Assembly (NCBI GenBank): GCA_031261145.1
Contig: JAISJX010000317.1
Location: forward strand, 1-6,522
Length of the DNA: 6,522 nucleotides
Source: Tannerella sp.
Lineage (GTDB): Bacteria; Bacteroidota; Bacteroidia; Bacteroidales; Tannerellaceae
Direction: 5' to 3'
The notes below the pieces were generated by a model. The model saw only the letters and a program-made list of their open reading frames with translations. It made no database searches and was not told the origin of the DNA. This document shows, one piece after another, positions 1-5,893 of the stretch. Within the stretch, counting starts at the first letter, position 1. Every line of letters begins with the position of its first letter. Position numbers and translations under genes: made by a program.

Positions 1-36
1 TGAAATATTAAATTTTCAAAAAAAAATCGCAGATAT

Positions 37-67
37 TTTGTCATAATAAAAACTTTATATATATTTG
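37..67 (+). promoter_or_regulatory. Bacteroidetes-type promoter of the glucan operon
   Basis: TTTG at 37-40 and TATATTTG at 60-67 are separated by 19 bases. This is an exact match to the -33 (TTTG) and -7 (TAnnTTTG) elements known for the primary sigma factor of Bacteroides. Transcription would start at about 72-76, giving an untranslated leader of about 50 bases before the debranching gene at 126. It is the only good match upstream of the three-gene operon, and the gaps inside the operon are too short for further promoters of this kind, so it probably drives all three genes. Confidence 0.7.
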
Positions 68-96
68 GTTGCTAATATAAAAAGAGGAATTAAGTA

Positions 97-129
97 ATGG
101 TTGGAAAACATAAAAAACAGAAGATATGA
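97..129 (+). CDS. possible 10-codon leader ORF coupled to the debranching gene
   Basis: ATG at 97 opens a 10-residue ORF (MVGKHKKQKI) ending in TGA at 127-129. That stop overlaps the ATG of the debranching gene (126-128) in an ATGA arrangement. A Shine-Dalgarno-like GAGGAA (84-89) lies 7 bases before this ATG, whereas the main gene's own start has only a weak purine stretch ahead of it. The peptide is strongly basic (four Lys and one His). The arrangement suggests that ribosomes load at 97, stop at 127-129 and restart at 126, so translation of the main gene is coupled to the leader. The ORF is too short for composition to prove coding; chance is a real alternative. Confidence 0.4.
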   Translation: MVGKHKKQKI

Positions 130-2087
130 GCTACCTTAAATTTGATAAGACGTTGATAATTAACTTGGAGGAATCCTTGACAAGAGAGGTGCTTCGCACG
201 AACCGGAAAGGCGCTTATCATTGCACTACGGTGGTGGATTGTAATACGCGGAAGTACCACGGATTGTTGGTGATGCCGTTGCCCAAGTTAGACGACGATT
301 GTCATGTGTTGCTATCTTCGCTCGACGAAACGGTTATCCAGCATGGTGCAGCCTTCAATTTAGGCGTTCACAAATACAGTGGAGGAAGTTTCAGTCCGAA
401 CGGTCATAAGTATATTCGCGAATATACGATGGATAGCGTTCCGCGTACGTTGTATCGTGTGGGGGGAGTTATCCTTGCCAAGGAGAAAATATTCTCTCAT
501 ACGAATAACCAGATTTTGATTAAATACACTTTGCTGGACGCTCATTCGGCGACAACGCTTTGTTTACGCCCCTTCCTCGCATTTCGTAGCGTGAAGGATC
601 TGACGAGTGTGAACGGAATAGCCAACCAGTCGTACACGGAAGTCCCGAATGGAATGAAAATGTGTATGTATCCGGGCTATCCGGAGCTTCACATGCAGTT
701 TAATAAACAGGTGAATTTTGTTTACGAACCGTATTGGTATCACGGTATTGAGTATCCGAAAGAGCAGGAGAGGGGGTATCCCTACAAAGAGGATTTGTTT
801 GTTCCCGGATATTTCGAACTGTCCATCGAGAAAGGTGAATCCATCGTTTTCTGTGCGGGAGATATTTTACAGGAAAATCTGGCGGGGTTGCCCGGATTTT
901 TCGATGAAGAAGTAGCGCGGCGCACGCCCCGTTCCGGTTTTTATAACTGCCTGAAAAATTCAGCGCATCAGTTGTTGTACAATCCCCAAGAGACTGATAT
1001 GTACCTGTTGGCGGGTTATCCGTGGTTTAAAGTGCGCGCCCGCGACATGTTCATTGCCATGCCGGGAGTGACCTTGTGCGTCCATGAAAAGCAGAATTAC
1101 GAACGTTTGATGCGAACGGCAATCCCTGCACTTCAGTCGTTTATGCGAAACGGAGCACTCGACAGCGTTATACGGGAAATCAGTGATCCGGACGTCCTGC
1201 TATGGGCTATCTGGTGCTTCCAACAATACAGGATAAAAGTTGGTCTGGATGAAACCCGTAAGCTGTATGGCGATTTGGTGAATGAAATTATTGAATTTAT
1301 TATTGCCCAGAAACATCCGAATCTGAAGCTGGCAGACTCCGGTTTGCTCTATTCCGACGGACGGAAGAAGCCTGTTACGTGGATGAATTCCGTCGTGGAC
1401 GGCAAACCGGTGGTTCCGCGTTCGGGATATATTATTGAATTTAATGCACTGTGGTATAATGCGTTGTGTTTTTATAAGGAATTGAATACGGAGGCGCCGC
1501 TGAAGATAGTTGACAGTATCATTCGGACGCTGAACAATTCGTTCGCGGCTACCTTTGTGAATAAACATAATTACCTGTTTGATTATGTGGACGGCCCGGA
1601 GCAAGATTGGAGCGTACGCCCGAACATGGTTATTGCGCTGGCCTGCACCTATTCGCCTCTGTCGCGCGCTCAGAAACGGGCGGCGTTGGATATTGTCACG
1701 AAAGAATTGCTTACGCCGAAAGGACTGCGGTCGCTAAGCCCGAAAAGTGAAGGCTACCGCCCGATTTATGTGGGTTCGCAGTATGAACGTGATTTGGCAT
1801 ATCATCAAGGACCGGCATGGCCTTGGTTGATAGGAATGTACCTGACGGCCTACCTGAGTTTGTTTGGTATGGGAGGCGTTTCTTTTGCCGAACGAATGTT
1901 GATTAGCTTGGAAGAGGAAATTTCGTTGCATTGCATCGGAACTATTTCCGAGTTATTCGATGGAAATCCGCCGTTTAAAGGGCGGGGAGCGATTTCGTTT
2001 CTGATGAATATTGCAGCCATTCTGGATGTAATAGACAAAATAGAATCGTATAATAATGATGAGACGTCTGATAAAAATATTTCATAA
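126..2087 (+). CDS. glycogen debranching enzyme family protein (GDE_N + GDE_C, GH133-like)
   Basis: A 653-residue cytoplasmic protein with no signal peptide, of normal length for a bacterial or archaeal-type debranching enzyme (amylo-alpha-1,6-glucosidase). The N-terminal glucan-binding half (about 15-240) has NRKGAYHCTT (26-35) and RKYHGLLV (42-49), counterparts of the family's N-x-x-G-G-Y and R-x-Y-H-G-L-L-V. The C-terminal half (about 285-640) should be an alpha/alpha toroid; it shows GYPWF (297-301), RARD (304-307), PRSGYIIEFNALWYNAL (431-447), SVRPN (496-500), YHQGPAWPWL (559-568) and GTISELFDG (605-613). The family would remove alpha-1,6-linked glucose branches from glycogen. Oddity: TWMN at 418-421, where I expect TWMD with the catalytic acid Asp; Glu609, the likely partner base, is kept. 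GCxAQAWS, usual near the C-terminus, is GAISFLMN here. The start at 126 gives the usual family N-terminus (MSYLKFDK) and overlaps the leader ORF. It is the first gene of the operon. The family call is firm; activity is open. Confidence 0.92.
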   Translation: MSYLKFDKTLIINLEESLTREVLRTNRKGAYHCTTVVDCNTRKYHGLLVMPLPKLDDDCHVLLSSLDETVIQHGAAFNLGVHKYSGGSFSPNGHKYIREYTMDSVPRTLYRVGGVILAKEKIFSHTNNQILIKYTLLDAHSATTLCLRPFLAFRSVKDLTSVNGIANQSYTEVPNGMKMCMYPGYPELHMQFNKQVNFVYEPYWYHGIEYPKEQERGYPYKEDLFVPGYFELSIEKGESIVFCAGDILQENLAGLPGFFDEEVARRTPRSGFYNCLKNSAHQLLYNPQETDMYLLAGYPWFKVRARDMFIAMPGVTLCVHEKQNYERLMRTAIPALQSFMRNGALDSVIREISDPDVLLWAIWCFQQYRIKVGLDETRKLYGDLVNEIIEFIIAQKHPNLKLADSGLLYSDGRKKPVTWMNSVVDGKPVVPRSGYIIEFNALWYNALCFYKELNTEAPLKIVDSIIRTLNNSFAATFVNKHNYLFDYVDGPEQDWSVRPNMVIALACTYSPLSRAQKRAALDIVTKELLTPKGLRSLSPKSEGYRPIYVGSQYERDLAYHQGPAWPWLIGMYLTAYLSLFGMGGVSFAERMLISLEEEISLHCIGTISELFDGNPPFKGRGAISFLMNIAAILDVIDKIESYNNDETSDKNIS

Positions 2088-2104
2088 AGAATAAATGGCC
2101 TAAG

Positions 2105-3364
2105 ATGAAAGCGTTAATGTATGGATGGGAGTTCCCTCCTCATATACTTGGGGGACTGGGAACGGCGAGTTTCGGCTTGATTAAAGGTATGTCGCTGCAA
2201 TCCGACATGGATATTACGTTTGTAATGCCGAAGCCTTGGGGCGATGAGGACCAGAGTTTCCTGAAGATTATCGGAGTATGCAATACGCCGGTCGTTTGGA
2301 AGGACATGAACTACGATTACGTATCCGGTCGTTTGTCGAAATATATGGATCCGAAGAAGTATTATGAACTGCGCGACCATATCTATGCGGATTTCAGATT
2401 TATGCATGTAAACGATTTGGGATGTGTTGAGTTTTCCGGCCGGTATCCGGATAATTTGCTGGAAGAGATAAATAACTATTCGATTGTGGCCGGCGTTATC
2501 GCCCGTACCGAGCAATACGATATTATCCATGCTCACGACTGGCTGACTTATCCCGCCGGGATCCACACCAAAATGATAAGCGGCAAACCGCTTGTGATAC
2601 ACGTTCATGCGACGGATTACGACCGCAGCCGCGGCAATGTAAACCCGGACGTCTATCGTATCGAAAAAAACGGGATGGATTATTCCGACCATATCATCAC
2701 AGTCAGCGATTTGACGCGCCGGACCGTAATTGAAAAATATCACCAGCATCCGAATAAAGTGACGACGGTTCATAATGCAGTTGAGCCGCTTAGCCCCGAA
2801 ATTCTATCTATTTCCGATAATCGGGGGGTGAGTGATAAAATCGTAACGTTCCTCGGACGTATCACCATGCAGAAAGGGCCTGAATATTTTGTGGAAGCCG
2901 CCGCCAAAGTGTTGCAGAAAGTAAGCCATGTCCGGTTCGTCATGGCGGGCAACGGTGATTTGATGGATAATATGATTCGTTTGGCTGCCTCGCGTAATAT
3001 CTCCGACCGTTTTCATTTTACCGGATTTATGAAAGGGAAGCAGGTTTATGAAATACTGAAAGCCAGCGATGTATATGTAATGCCTTCCGTGTCGGAGCCG
3101 TTTGGAATCTCCCCGCTGGAAGCCATGCAATGCGGAGTGCCTTCCATTATTTCAAAACAATCCGGTTGCGCCGAGATTTTGGAATATGCCGTAAAGGTTG
3201 ATTATTGGGACATTGACGCATTAGTTGATGCTATTTACGGGCTGATAACATACCCGACCTTACATCAGTTCCTGAAAGAAGAAGGTCTCAAAGAAGTGAA
3301 TAATATAAAATGGGAATATGCCGGGCAAAAGGTGCGCCGGATCTATGATCGAGTATTGAGCTAA
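2105..3364 (+). CDS. starch/glycogen-synthase-like glycosyltransferase (GT4/GT5 type)
   Basis: A 419-residue GT-B fold glycosyltransferase, predicted to move glucose from a nucleotide sugar onto an alpha-1,4-glucan in the cytoplasm. The N-terminal acceptor domain (1 to about 230) begins MKALMYGWEFPPHILGGLG; the GGLG loop (16-19) matches the glycine loop of starch and glycogen synthases, and HAHDW (142-146) is their conserved His-Asp motif. The C-terminal donor domain (about 240-400) has FLGRITMQKGPEY (249-261), whose Arg252 and Lys257 should hold the donor diphosphate, and SEPFGISPLEA (330-340), which carries the E-x7-E pair Glu331/Glu339. All expected motifs are intact. It is shorter than classical bacterial GlgA (about 475 residues), so it may be a distinct synthase or a sucrose-synthase-like GT4 enzyme; whether the donor is ADP- or UDP-glucose cannot be read from the sequence. 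It starts 17 bases after the debranching gene with no good Shine-Dalgarno, as is common in Bacteroidetes. A start-stop ATG GCC TAA (2095-2103) lies just before its ATG. Confidence 0.9.
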   Translation: MKALMYGWEFPPHILGGLGTASFGLIKGMSLQSDMDITFVMPKPWGDEDQSFLKIIGVCNTPVVWKDMNYDYVSGRLSKYMDPKKYYELRDHIYADFRFMHVNDLGCVEFSGRYPDNLLEEINNYSIVAGVIARTEQYDIIHAHDWLTYPAGIHTKMISGKPLVIHVHATDYDRSRGNVNPDVYRIEKNGMDYSDHIITVSDLTRRTVIEKYHQHPNKVTTVHNAVEPLSPEILSISDNRGVSDKIVTFLGRITMQKGPEYFVEAAAKVLQKVSHVRFVMAGNGDLMDNMIRLAASRNISDRFHFTGFMKGKQVYEILKASDVYVMPSVSEPFGISPLEAMQCGVPSIISKQSGCAEILEYAVKVDYWDIDALVDAIYGLITYPTLHQFLKEEGLKEVNNIKWEYAGQKVRRIYDRVLS

Positions 3365-3385
3365 TAATAAATAAAATAATTATTA
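3362..3385 (+). repeat. AT-only inverted repeat in the gap before the GH57 gene
   Basis: TAATAAT (3362-3368) and its exact complement ATTATTA (3379-3385) flank a 10-base AT-rich spacer. The left arm contains the glycosyltransferase stop codon and the right arm ends one base before the GH57 ATG at 3387. The gap has no Shine-Dalgarno; an AT-rich, weakly structured stretch before the start is typical of Bacteroidetes genes. A seven-pair A/T stem is weak, and it may simply reflect low complexity. Confidence 0.3.
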
Positions 3386-3386
3386 T

Positions 3387-4769
3387 ATGAAGACAATTTG
3401 TTTTTATTTTCAGATACACCAGCCTTTCCGTTTGAGGAGGTATCGTTTTTTTGATATTGGAAACAACCATTATTACTATGATGATTTCCAGAACGAAGAG
3501 ATATTCCATCGCATCGCCGAAAAATGCTATCTTCCGGCAAACCGGACTATTGCAGAGATGATTAAGTCGAGCGGCGGAAAATTTAAAGTAGCCTTTTCCA
3601 TTTCGGGAACCGCTTTGGAGCAGATGGAAATCTATTCGCCCGAAGTGATTGACAGTTTCAAGGAGTTGGCTCAACTTGGAAACGTGGAATTTCTGACCGA
3701 AACCTACGCTCACTCCCTTAGCTCGTTAGGCGATCCGGACGAATTTAAGGTGCAAGTGCAAAAGCATACGGAAAAAATCCAATCGCTCTTTAACGTAACG
3801 CCTAAAGTGTTTAGAAACACTGAATTAATCTATTCGGATGATATATCGGAGTTAGTCTATGAAATGGGATTCGAGCAGATGCTGACAGAAGGCGCCAAAC
3901 ACGTATTAGGGTGGAAAAGCCCTAATTATGTCTATGCGTCCGGTGTTCGTCCCCAATTGAAACTGCTGCTGAAAAACGACCGTTTCAGCGAAGATTTGTC
4001 GATTCGTTTCGGCGACTATTCATGGAATGAATACCCGCTGACAGCCGATAAATATATGTCATGGATTGCTTCCACGCCCGAATCGGAAGAGGTGATCAAC
4101 CTTTTTATGAACTACGAGATTCTGGGTTCCATGCATACGGCCGAAACCGGTATCTTTAATTTCTTTAAAGCGTTGCCTAAGTGTGCGGAAGAACATAATA
4201 TATCCTTTTCGTTGCCCTCAGAAATATTTGATTCGAAAAAAGTAGCGGATTATATTTCGGTACCTTATCCGCTTTCATGGGTGGATGAGGAAAAAGATTG
4301 CAGTTCGTGGTTGGGAAATACCCTGCAACAGGAAGCCTATCAGAAAATCAACCAGATAGGCGAACGGGTGCGTCTGTGCGACGACCGCCGTATCAAGCAA
4401 GACTGGGTTTACCTGCAAAGCAGCGACCATCTTTATTACATGAATACCAAGCACTTCAATTTATTCAGTCCGTACGACAGTCCGTACGACGCATTTAATA
4501 ATTATATGAATGTGTTCTCTGATTTTATGTTGCGTGTTGATGCCCAATTTCCATCTTCTATTGAAAATGAGGAGCTTAATTCGCTGCTGACCACCATCCG
4601 GAATCAGGCAAGCGAGATTAACCTGTTGGAAGCAAAGGTGGAAATGATGCAGGAAGTTTTGGAGGCGACCAAGAAAGAGATCAAATCCGTAACCGCCAAA
4701 AAAACAGGCCGCCGTAAACTTGTCGAAGTGATACCTGTTGAAGTGGAAGAACCGGTAATAGCCAAATAG
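3387..4769 (+). CDS. GH57 alpha-amylase-like protein with C-terminal coiled coil; catalytic acid replaced
   Basis: A 460-residue cytoplasmic GH57-family protein (alpha-amylase or glucanotransferase clan, (beta/alpha)7 barrel), with no signal peptide. The five GH57 conserved regions can be followed: HQPFRL (11-16), GNVEFL (98-103), FRNTEL (142-147) with Glu146 at the nucleophile position, FMNYEILGSMH (240-250), and QSSDHLYYM (344-352). In active GH57 amylases the fourth region reads DYETFG and supplies the acid/base Asp; here it is Asn242 (AAC at 4110-4112). So the nucleophile is kept but the acid appears lost, as reported for some GH57 amylase-like homologues from Bacteroidetes. Other family signatures: FSISGTALEQ (70-79), TEGAKHVLGWKSPNYVY (167-183), DDRRIKQDWVYL (332-343) and SPYDSPYDAFNNYMN (361-375). 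Residues about 393-435 look like a coiled coil, followed by a Lys/Arg-rich then Glu/Val-rich tail. It is the last gene of the operon, 22 bases after the glycosyltransferase. It could be an inactive glucan-binding or regulatory partner, or an enzyme with altered chemistry. Confidence 0.88.
   Translation: MKTICFYFQIHQPFRLRRYRFFDIGNNHYYYDDFQNEEIFHRIAEKCYLPANRTIAEMIKSSGGKFKVAFSISGTALEQMEIYSPEVIDSFKELAQLGNVEFLTETYAHSLSSLGDPDEFKVQVQKHTEKIQSLFNVTPKVFRNTELIYSDDISELVYEMGFEQMLTEGAKHVLGWKSPNYVYASGVRPQLKLLLKNDRFSEDLSIRFGDYSWNEYPLTADKYMSWIASTPESEEVINLFMNYEILGSMHTAETGIFNFFKALPKCAEEHNISFSLPSEIFDSKKVADYISVPYPLSWVDEEKDCSSWLGNTLQQEAYQKINQIGERVRLCDDRRIKQDWVYLQSSDHLYYMNTKHFNLFSPYDSPYDAFNNYMNVFSDFMLRVDAQFPSSIENEELNSLLTTIRNQASEINLLEAKVEMMQEVLEATKKEIKSVTAKKTGRRKLVEVIPVEVEEPVIAK
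4467..4490 (+). repeat. exact tandem 12-bp repeat inside the GH57 gene
   Basis: AGTCCGTACGAC occurs twice head to tail (4467-4478 and 4479-4490), in frame, encoding Ser-Pro-Tyr-Asp twice (residues 361-368). Each unit contains the palindrome CGTACG. SPYxSPYxAF is, as I know the family, a conserved motif of GH57 amylases, so the protein repeat is likely ancient; the perfect DNA identity is the unusual part. Confidence 0.75.
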
Positions 4770-4777
4770 ATTACATA

Positions 4778-4816
4778 AACAAAATCGTTCAATTTGTTTT
4801 TTTGAGCGATTTTGTT
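4778..4816 (+). terminator. stem-loop closing the glucan operon
   Basis: AACAAAATCGTTCAA (4778-4792) pairs with TTGAGCGATTTTGTT (4802-4816): 15 pairs including one G-U, around a 9-base T-rich loop. It sits 8 bases after the GH57 stop and just before the next gene's promoter, the right place for a terminator. The stem is AT-rich and is followed by a run of A rather than T on this strand; the only T-rich stretch lies within the 3' arm (ATTTTGTT). Termination efficiency is therefore uncertain; it may act as an RNA 3'-end stabiliser. Confidence 0.6.
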
Positions 4817-4833
4817 AAAAAAAAGCTGTTTTA

Positions 4834-4867
4834 TTTGCGTACAGATAAAAAATTATGCTTATCTTTG
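4834..4867 (+). promoter_or_regulatory. Bacteroidetes-type promoter of the NIPSNAP gene
   Basis: TTTG at 4834-4837 and TATCTTTG at 4860-4867 are separated by 22 bases. The -7 element is a perfect TAnnTTTG; the spacer is slightly long. Transcription would begin near 4872-4876, giving a leader of about 25 bases before the ATG at 4900. It lies just after the operon's stem-loop, so the NIPSNAP gene appears to be transcribed independently of the glucan operon. Confidence 0.65.
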
Positions 4868-4899
4868 ACGGATATATAACAATTTAACAATAAAGTTCC

Positions 4900-5685
4900 A
4901 TGCAAAGACGAAATTTTATGAAAGCGGCAGGCGTTTTAGCAACGGCTCCCGCATTTGCTGCAACATCGAAGTACAGCAGTGTGACTGAACCCTTTTCTCA
5001 AGGGAAAGAAATTTATGAGTGGCGCATTTATACGCTTACGGGTGACGGAAGCGCATTAGACGCCTTTTTTACAAAAACGCTGATACCGGCTTATAACCGT
5101 AAGAAGGTAACAGTCGGCGCTTTCAAACTCTTCAAAAAAGAAGAGGGTGCGAAGGAATTGCGCCATCTTTTACTTATCTATCCGGACATCGACACGTATT
5201 ACAAAGTGAAGAAAGAAATCTGGAAAGATGAGGTTTTCAAAAAGGCCGCCCAAGCGTTTTACGATGAAACGGCGTCCAATCCGGTCTATACCAATTTTGA
5301 AACCCATCTGAGCGAAGCCTTTGATAAGATTCCCGTGCATAAGACGCCCGATAAAAGCCGGACGTTGCTCGAACTTCGTATTTATCACAGTCCGAACGAG
5401 GAAGCTAACCAGCGGAAAGTGAGAATGTTCAATGTGGACGAGATAGAGATTTTTAATCAGACGGGCATTAATTCCGTGTTGTATGGCGAGATTCTGGCCG
5501 GTCCCCGGAATCCGGCGCTTATGTATCTGACTTGGTATAAAGACGAAGATACCCGCAATGAGGCGTGGAAAAAATTCGGCGCTCATCCGGATTGGATACG
5601 AATCAGGGCATTGCCGGAATATGCTCATACAGCGACGAATAACCAGAGTATATACCTTTCGCCGTTGCCATATTCGCAACTGTAG
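4900..5685 (+). CDS. exported protein with two NIPSNAP-type domains and a twin-arginine-like signal
   Basis: A 261-residue protein. The N-terminus MQRRNFMKAAGVLATAPAFA has the twin-arginine pattern R-R-x-F-M-K, a short mildly hydrophobic stretch and a likely cleavage site after AFA (18-20), so export through Tat is predicted. The mature part appears to contain two ferredoxin-like alpha/beta repeats of the NIPSNAP type. The first (about 37-140) starts IYEWRIYTL and contains FKLFKKEEG and LRHLLLIYPD. The second (about 155-255) starts LLELRIYHSPN and contains VLYGEILAGPRNPALMYLTWYKDED and WIRIRALPEY. This is the common two-domain form seen in soil and gut Bacteroidetes. NIPSNAP proteins have no firmly assigned reaction in bacteria; relatives of the fold (dimeric alpha/beta barrels) bind small hydrophobic ligands or haem. 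The gene stands alone with its own promoter and no Shine-Dalgarno at its start. No link with the glucan operon is evident. Family call good, function unknown. Confidence 0.85.
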   Translation: MQRRNFMKAAGVLATAPAFAATSKYSSVTEPFSQGKEIYEWRIYTLTGDGSALDAFFTKTLIPAYNRKKVTVGAFKLFKKEEGAKELRHLLLIYPDIDTYYKVKKEIWKDEVFKKAAQAFYDETASNPVYTNFETHLSEAFDKIPVHKTPDKSRTLLELRIYHSPNEEANQRKVRMFNVDEIEIFNQTGINSVLYGEILAGPRNPALMYLTWYKDEDTRNEAWKKFGAHPDWIRIRALPEYAHTATNNQSIYLSPLPYSQL

Positions 5686-5696
5686 GAGGTCTTTTA

Positions 5697-5788
5697 AACA
5701 CAAGGGACGCGAAGAAAATACAGGGAACACAAAGGGATAGAACTATGCCTTGTGTTCTTTGTGAAGAGTTTTTTGTGTCCTTTGTGGT
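5697..5788. repeat. large imperfect inverted repeat of the CACAAAGG type
   Basis: Left arm 5697-5735 and right arm 5748-5788 are imperfect complements (about 40 bases each, a few mismatches and a 2-base gap) around a 12-base loop. Each arm is itself built from variants of ACACAAAGG and GGGAACACAAAG, so the structure is a nested repeat. Similar degenerate sequences recur between genes in many Bacteroidetes genomes, in my experience. It lies between the NIPSNAP stop and the lipoprotein promoter and could act as a terminator or RNA hairpin; the right arm ends in TTTTTTGTGTCCTTTGTGG. Confidence 0.7.
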
Positions 5789-5797
5789 AAAATATTT

Positions 5798-5825
5798 TTT
5801 GTTTGGAGGAAATACAGTACTTTTG
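5798..5825 (+). promoter_or_regulatory. weak candidate promoter of the lipoprotein gene
   Basis: TACTTTTG (5818-5825) matches the -7 element TAnnTTTG exactly. The nearest TTTG boxes (5798-5801 and 5802-5805) give spacers of only 16 and 12 bases, shorter than the usual 19-21, so the -33 half is poor. If used, transcription starts near 5830 and leaves a leader of about 60 bases before the ATG at 5894. Confidence 0.4.
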
Positions 5826-5893
5826 TCTTAGCCAACCGGATTACAAGCATTTTAAGGTGTAAGTTGAAATTTGGTCGGAATTAGTTGGAATAT

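Noticed and set aside
2095..2103. two-codon start-stop ATG GCC TAA before the glycosyltransferase ATG
   Set aside because: Too short to judge; it has no Shine-Dalgarno and such triplets occur often by chance.
2114..2773. 219-codon open frame on the minus strand opposite the glycosyltransferase
   Set aside because: It lies wholly inside a gene with clear GT motifs, and its translation shows no recognisable domain; it reflects codon bias of the true gene.
5170..5730. 186-codon minus-strand frame over the NIPSNAP gene
   Set aside because: It overlaps a well-supported coding region, has no recognisable motifs and runs into the inverted repeat.
5558..5740. 60-codon plus-strand frame crossing the NIPSNAP stop
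   Set aside because: It is an out-of-frame shadow whose tail is translated repeat sequence, with no proper start signal.
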